From: Delphinus delphis
Taxonomy: Eukaryota; Chordata; Mammalia; Artiodactyla; Delphinidae
Assembly: GCF_949987515.2 (NCBI RefSeq)
Contig: NC_082687.1
Location: 118,339,838-118,403,837, forward strand
Length of the DNA stretch: 64,000 bases
Reading direction: 5' to 3'
The notes below the pieces were generated by a model. That model made no database searches. It was given only the letters and a program-made list of their open reading frames with translations, and was not told where the DNA came from. Positions 59,320-64,000 of this stretch are shown here, piece after piece (positions within the stretch are counted from its first letter, which is position 1; every line of letters begins with the position of its first letter). The translations under genes were made by a program, and so were the position numbers.

Positions 59320-59480
59320 CTTTATTTGTGTTTGACATTTGTGGGGCCTCCCGCGTGCCAGGGATTATGCTAGGCACTGTTACCCAGCAGCAAGTTAACA
59401 GACGTTGTCCCTGCCCTTGGGAGGCTTCCCATCTTGTGAACTAAATGCAGAGAATAAAACTGATTGAGCTAAAATACATG
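59320..59480 (-). mobile_element. L2 3'-end fragment
   Basis: Inverted L2 terminus: GTGCCAGGGATTATGCTAGG, ACGTTGTCCCTGCCCTTGGG, GAGAATAAAACTGATTGAGC. Confidence 0.6.
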
Positions 59481-59639
59481 TAATATCCAGAGTCCCAGCT
59501 GCCAAACCACGTTTAAGTTAAGGAAAGAAAAGAGAAGGAATGATCCACATGTGTGTCTCATATGAGGATTTATAACCTCACTCAAAAAGTGTTTTGAATC
59601 AAATGTATGCATGAGCTCATATCCCATAGTCATAACAAA

Positions 59640-59790
59640 TAATGTCTGTATTGCTAATAATATCACTTTCTGTATGAGGAAACTGAGGCTCAGAGACATT
59701 TCAGTGACTAGTTCAGGTCACAGTAGACCCATTAAGGAAAGAGCTGGAATCAAACAGTCCTCTCAACACATCCTCTCCTCTCTCTTTTAT
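59640..59790 (-). mobile_element. MIR SINE, partial
   Basis: Inverted MIR core: CTGTATGAGGAAACTGAGGC, TCAGAGACATTTCAGTGAC, AGTTCAGGTCACAGTAGAC. Confidence 0.65.
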
Positions 59791-60484
59791 GAAATGAGTC
59801 TTGTTAGAAGTGGCAGGAGGCAAGAGGCCCGACATAGTTAAGTCCCTTCTGACACAAGTAAAAGAAAAATCTGCAAGTCTTAACTATACATGTCTGTCAG
59901 AGCAAAGAATTTCAGAGATTGTTATGGAAACTGGTATTTCAGTTTCTTGGATCTAGCAACCACATGGGGGGGGAAAGGGAGGGAGGACAAACATAGAGCA
60001 TGTTGATTAATTTCATGGAGTACAGTCTTTTGTAATAAATCCCAAGATTAATGGCGAGCTGTGTGTTGAAATAAAGCAATTATTGCATTCCTGTTTTGCT
60101 AACTGTGTGGAGTAGGACTAGAACAACATTTACGAAACTACAAATCACAGACGTGCATTGAAGTGCTTGTTTTTCCCTATAGAAGCTGGAATGCTTGACT
60201 GTTGGACCAAGCAGCAAATCTCAGCTTGCCTCTGATATTTACTAATTATTGAAGTGTGGTTAGGACAACAAAGAAAACTGAAAATACTTAGGAGTACCAT
60301 TAAGCAAACAGAGACTGTGTCAAAGCCAGGTGCTGAGTTTTCTCTGCTTTTTAAGTTTCTCATTCATACTCTATCTTATTTCCTAAATGTTTTGTTTTAT
60401 GTAGTGAAGCTTTCTTTTTCAAAAGGAGTGAGATAAATTCTGATTTATCCTTCTTTTCTTTTCTTTTTTTTTTTTTTACGGCCT
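59791..60484. other. Non-repetitive DNA with a G-run cluster
   Basis: No gene. Positions 59966-59987 read as eight G, AAA, GGG, A, GGG, A, GG, which could form a G-quadruplex. A T-rich run is at 60459-60477. Confidence 0.5.
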
Positions 60485-60509
60485 TGACACTAAAGAGCAG
60501 TAAACAGAC

Positions 60510-60640
60510 TGCGATGTTGGCATCACCTGGTAGTTGGTTACAAATGCAGAAACTCTGGTCCGACCCAGACCTACAGAATCAGAGTCTGCATTTTAGTAAG
60601 ATCCCCATATGTTTGAAAGCACAATAAAGTTCCACAAAAA
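60510..60640. mobile_element. MER5-type hAT-Charlie fragment
   Basis: GTTGGCATCACCTGGTAGTTG, CAGAAACTCTGGTCCGACC, CAGACCTACAGAATCAGAGTC and GCATTTTAGTAAGATCCCC follow the MER5-type order. Confidence 0.75.
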
Positions 60641-60754
60641 ATCTCTCAGGACATTAGAACAATTACATGGCATTAGTTGTATAAGGGAGCTAATGCTGAT
60701 TTACAAATCTAATAGTGTAAATGACTTGGTCTCTTACAGAGATTGTCAAGTGAT

Positions 60755-60840
60755 CATGGATTGAACATCTGTTTGTAGAGCCTCCACCATGTACCAGGTG
60801 CAGAGTGAGGAGGATAGATTCTACACTGTATTGCATTGGC
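60755..60840 (-). mobile_element. L2 3'-end scrap
   Basis: TTGTAGAGCCTCCACCATGTA and CCAGGTGCAGAGTGAGGAGG resemble the inverted L2 terminus. Confidence 0.4.
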
Positions 60841-61370
60841 CAGCTTCCATATATGTTTTGTGACTTAGTTTTCCCTCTTAAGTTTCAAACGTCTCATGTC
60901 CCAGTGGGGAGATGACTGTTTACTTTTAAATTGGACACATCACAGGTCCTGTGAACACATACATATGTGCAAACATTGCATTAACTGAAACTAATTTTGA
61001 GTGGGTTCTTTGTTTACGGATGGGACCTGTCAACAAACTCTTATTCAACTGAAAACATAGATAAAAGACTTCAGTATCGATGCTGTAAAGTTGAAGTGAT
61101 TGTAACAGAAGCCCTGTGGAGAGAAGTGTTTTGGCTATGTCCACTCACCATATTCCGCCTGGCCCAGGTGGCATTTGTGTCCACTCCCAGGGTACATAAA
61201 CAGAGGCTTCCCTAGATTTCAGGTGATGCCTTGTTGCGTGTATCATTCTTCCCCATTCATCCCTGATGTTGGTTTCCTGGCTTCAACATTCACATTTCTT
61301 CCTCTATGTAGGTTTTCTTTTCATTGTCTTTTCATGACCCCACCATTAATCTAACAATTTTCATTCATAG
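60841..61370. other. Non-repetitive DNA upstream of a candidate exon
   Basis: No gene. The last part contains a branch-point-like TAATCTAAC (61347-61355) and the acceptor TTTTCATTCATAG ending at 61370. Confidence 0.45.
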
Positions 61371-61472
61371 AACTCGGTAACACTGAAAGCTATGAAGAGA
61401 CTGGGTAAAAGAGGGAAGACCCTCCATCATTTTGTTAGCACCATCAAGCCCACCACAATGAGAAACAAGAAG
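61371..61472 (+). other. Candidate internal exon, 102 nt, unproven
   Basis: Bounded by an acceptor (TTCATTCATAG, with a branch-point-like TAATCTAAC 17-24 nt upstream) and a consensus donor (AAG followed by GTAAGT at 61473). The 102 nt are open as 34 codons in the frame starting at the first base, encoding a basic peptide (begins NSVTLKAMKRLGKRGKTLHH). I do not recognise the protein. Such motif combinations also arise by chance in 64 kb, and no neighbouring exon is visible. Confidence 0.3.
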
Positions 61473-61553
61473 GTAAGTCTCTATCCGCCACAGTGAGAAA
61501 CCGGAAGGGTAAGTCTCTATCCACCACAGTGAGAAACCGGAAGGGTAAGTGAT
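61437..61553 (+). repeat. 36-bp minisatellite, about three units, each carrying GTAAGT
   Basis: Units at 61473-61508 and 61509-61544 differ by one base. A more diverged unit precedes them and a partial one follows. Each full unit carries CACAGTGAGAAACCGGAAG; GTAAGT starts at 61473, 61509 and 61545, exactly 36 bp apart. Confidence 0.92.
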
Positions 61554-61749
61554 GCCTGTTTTCATTTTCTAAGAGGCAGTGGAAAAGTTGAGTGAATTAG
61601 TTGCATCAGATGCATCAGATCAGGTGTTTAATATTGCCATTGGTATTGTTCTTCTCATCTGAATGAAGACATATGGGCCAATGTAATTTAAGTGCATTTA
61701 GAATACCAGCTACACAGAAGACTCAGATATATTGAGTAGATGTGGAGCA
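61554..61749. other. Non-repetitive DNA, nothing recognised
   Basis: Contains the short doubled word GATGCATCA near 61602-61620; otherwise nothing. Confidence 0.45.
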
Positions 61750-61870
61750 AAGGTTCTCAGTCCTGGCTGCACATTAAAATCACCTGGGTAGCTTTTAATA
61801 TGCACTAGTGCTGCAGCTGCACCTCTGTGTATTCTGACTTAATTGTTCTGGGATGGGGTCTCATGCAGAC
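61750..61870. mobile_element. hAT-Charlie MITE (MER5/MER58-like)
   Basis: AGGTTCTCAGTCCTGGCTGC, ACATTAAAATCACCTGGGTAG and TATTCTGACTTAATTGTTCTG fit a hAT-Charlie MITE of this kind; right end decayed. Confidence 0.65.
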
Positions 61871-61884
61871 TTGTGTGTACCTCA

Positions 61885-62014
61885 ATGTATATTCAAATAT
61901 ACATACATATATATGAATATATGTATTCATATTTATATATCATTATTTCATTTAATATATATAATTATTTCATTATTTTATATAGAGTTGTAGCTCTCTT
62001 TTTCTGTCATATAT

Positions 62015-62061
<47 letters not shown>

Positions 62062-62062
62062 T
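61885..62062. repeat. A+T-rich simple repeat with (TA)n core
   Basis: Starts as irregular TATACATA/ATATGAATA sequence; the cores at 62010-62028 and 62031-62050 are nearly pure (TA)n, ending in a short ACACACAC run. Likely unstable and polymorphic. Confidence 0.93.
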
Positions 62063-64000
62063 TTATACAGAAACAGTGATAGTTATTTCTTTGGATCAGA
62101 ACTCTGAACCATTTGTGCTTAGGTTTTCATAAAAATTGCCACGTTTAATACTGCACATAATTTTGGTATGTGATAAGAGCTTCTAGATTTCTGAGGTTAT
62201 GAGATACAGTTTACAAAGCGTTTCTTAGTCTTGGTGTCCATAATGTTAGATAGCAATTTAAGAACTCTAACAAGAGTATAGGTTTTTGTATATAAAATAA
62301 TGAGATGTGTGTATATTATGCAGTCCAGATTACTGACTCAATATTTTAGTTTCCAACTGGATTGTTGGCATCAAGACAGACACAAAAAATCTGTTAAGAA
62401 GTTAAAATGAATGCCATAGCAGCAACTTAATTGGTTTACTGGCTCTAGGTAGATAAAATCGGCAAAAAAGATTTACAACCATGTAACAGGAGAATCGTAA
62501 CCTCTTATAAGATGATTTTTAGCCTATATATAGTTTAAGTTTACTGTTGCACTTATTCCTAATTAAATCATCTGAGGTCTGCCTTATTTTGAGTTTACTA
62601 TTGTAGCAGCTTAGGTTGTGAGACGCTATCTTGTGGGGTAACAAACTGGCTGACTTGGGATCCTCTGGCCCCTAGTTCAGAGCTCCTCACATTAGTCACA
62701 GCCCCTGCCAGCCTAAGACTCTCAGCTGAGTGTCTGTAACCAGGGTCTCAAAGAGCAAAGCCATGTTTCACATTTGGCATGATTCCTGAAGTATTGTTTC
62801 TTTCAGTTCCCTATACACCATGAGCCATGTTGTCCTTAACATAAAAACCAAACACAGAGTCCCGTTCTTTGTCCTCTTCAAGGGAATATTACATCTGATA
62901 TTGTTTAACTGGCAAGTGACAAGGCTTAGTCAACTTGCAGAAAAACAACATCAGGGATTTTGCTATGGGAAACAAAATACATATTGGCAGAAATTTAGCC
63001 CTGGGTACAGAGCAGCTTTAGTTCCTTCCACCTGCCATGCTGATTTTCTTCACACTTAACCAAAATCATAAAGCGAACCCAGCTCAGAGCAGATGAAATA
63101 TGGAAACAAGTGTGAAGAGAACAGGTCAAAGGGGCCCAGTGACTCAGAGATTAACCACTGGCGTCTTACTTCTGGGATTCAGGACATCATGAAAAGTTCC
63201 TTGTTGCAGTTCATAAACCCACCAAAGATTTAAGGCCCCCTGTCAGCATTCAGAGCATCACCTGAAGGAGGTTGAGCCATGACTGAGCCTAAAAATGAAA
63301 TACATTTTTATGTCACTCTGGTTTACATGCTGGGGAACTAGGAACAGATCTTTATTCAAAGCCCTGTTGCACAGGCTTGTTTCCTTAAGATAATACAGTA
63401 TTTTTTCATATCATAAATTCTAGTCTTTTCAGTAAAAAAAAAAAAGATTCTTAGAAAAATGCTCTATCTTCAAAGAAAATCACAGAAGACATGGGAATTT
63501 GGAATTTTGGACTTCCAGTGTTATCAGAATCTAGACAGATGTACCCTTTGACCAAATTATGCAGTGGTAATTTATATTTAATTATGTTAGGAATGCTGCT
63601 CTTTGAACAACTATATATCATTTTGTGTTCATGTTGAGAATTTTTTTTTTAATTCAGAGAAACAACTTGGCTTAAAGTATTGTGAGTTTTCAATTACTTG
63701 CTTATTCTTCTGTAAATCTTGTTATGCAAAATAGATCACTATTTGGAAATGAATAAACTTATAGAAAGTAGTTTGGGGCAGCGTTAATTGTAGATGAGTT
63801 GGATAAGAAGGTATGCTGAAAACACTTAAAAAAGATAAGGTCGGTTGGAATTCCTTGGGCTTTTTGGAAACTCCTTATCCCTGCTCAGTTATCATTCTGT
63901 CTGGTGGCCTCCAGCATTGTAATACTTCTAACAGGTAATAATGTTCAGGATATCTACTTGGCTTCAAGCTCTGTATAGTCCTCGAGATTGCATACCTCTC
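62063..64000. other. A+T-rich DNA to the window end, no gene recognised
   Basis: About 1.9 kb without confident repeat or gene. A 79-codon plus frame (62820-63059) starts shortly after an acceptor-like TTGTTTCTTTCAG (62795-62807) but has no recognisable domain. A 12-base A run lies near 63434. Confidence 0.5.

Noticed and set aside
61448..61553. Tandem spaced repeats considered as a CRISPR-like array
   Set aside because: Units are contiguous 36-bp minisatellite copies without unique spacers, in a mammalian genome.
1..64000. Search for a gene cluster, defence system or other multi-gene system
   Set aside because: Every long coding signal traces to L1 or L2 elements; nothing resembles a novel multi-gene system.

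Overview
This is mammalian nuclear DNA, and the repeats point to a cetacean (whale or dolphin). The main clue is a tRNA-derived SINE of about 210 bp, present in five copies. It begins GGCTTCCCTGGTGGCGCAG, has recognisable polymerase III A and B boxes, and ends in a poly(A) tail; this matches the CHR-type SINE of cetaceans and their close relatives. I see no ruminant BovB or Bov-tA sequence. I recognise no complete protein-coding gene, rRNA, tRNA gene, CRISPR array or operon. The window looks like an A+T-rich intergenic or deep-intronic stretch, and the species assignment rests on recognition of repeat families, not on a search.

Layout. Positions 1-7425 hold one long antisense L1 with a decayed ORF2, a decayed ORF1 (split by a CHR SINE) and a long G+C-richer 5' region; its 3' end lies left of the window. 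From 7.4 to 27.8 kb is mostly non-repetitive A+T-rich DNA with scattered old repeats: two hAT-type DNA transposons with 8-bp target duplications, a near-perfect 25-bp-arm hairpin, a MaLR-type LTR, MIR and L2 fragments, an LTR cut by an L1 tail, and a class II (ERVK-like) endogenous retrovirus fragment with LTR, tRNA-Lys primer-binding site and leader. Positions 27842-31820 are a second antisense L1, 5'-truncated and carrying its own CHR SINE. From 33 to 44.6 kb lie nested insertions: a CHR SINE, a long L2 broken by an inverted (twin-primed) L1, two L1 tails stacked on one target site, a second and larger twin-primed L1, an MLT1-like LTR, and an old L1 split by a solo LTR with 6-bp target duplications. 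From 45 to 64 kb come old L1 and L2 sequence, a 108-bp inverted repeat pair, MIRs, microsatellites, a palindromic MITE-like element, two more CHR SINEs, and a candidate exon whose splice donor is repeated three times at 36-bp spacing.

There is no gene system to describe as working together. What can be read is insertion history: old MIR, L2 and DNA transposons were broken by L1 and LTR elements, and the antisense L1s were then hit by CHR SINEs. The most informative loci are the doubled L1 insertion at 37.4-37.9 kb, the inverted repeat at 48.0-48.8 kb, the hairpin at 9.8 kb and the exon-like segment at 61.4 kb. I found no convincing previously undescribed biological system.
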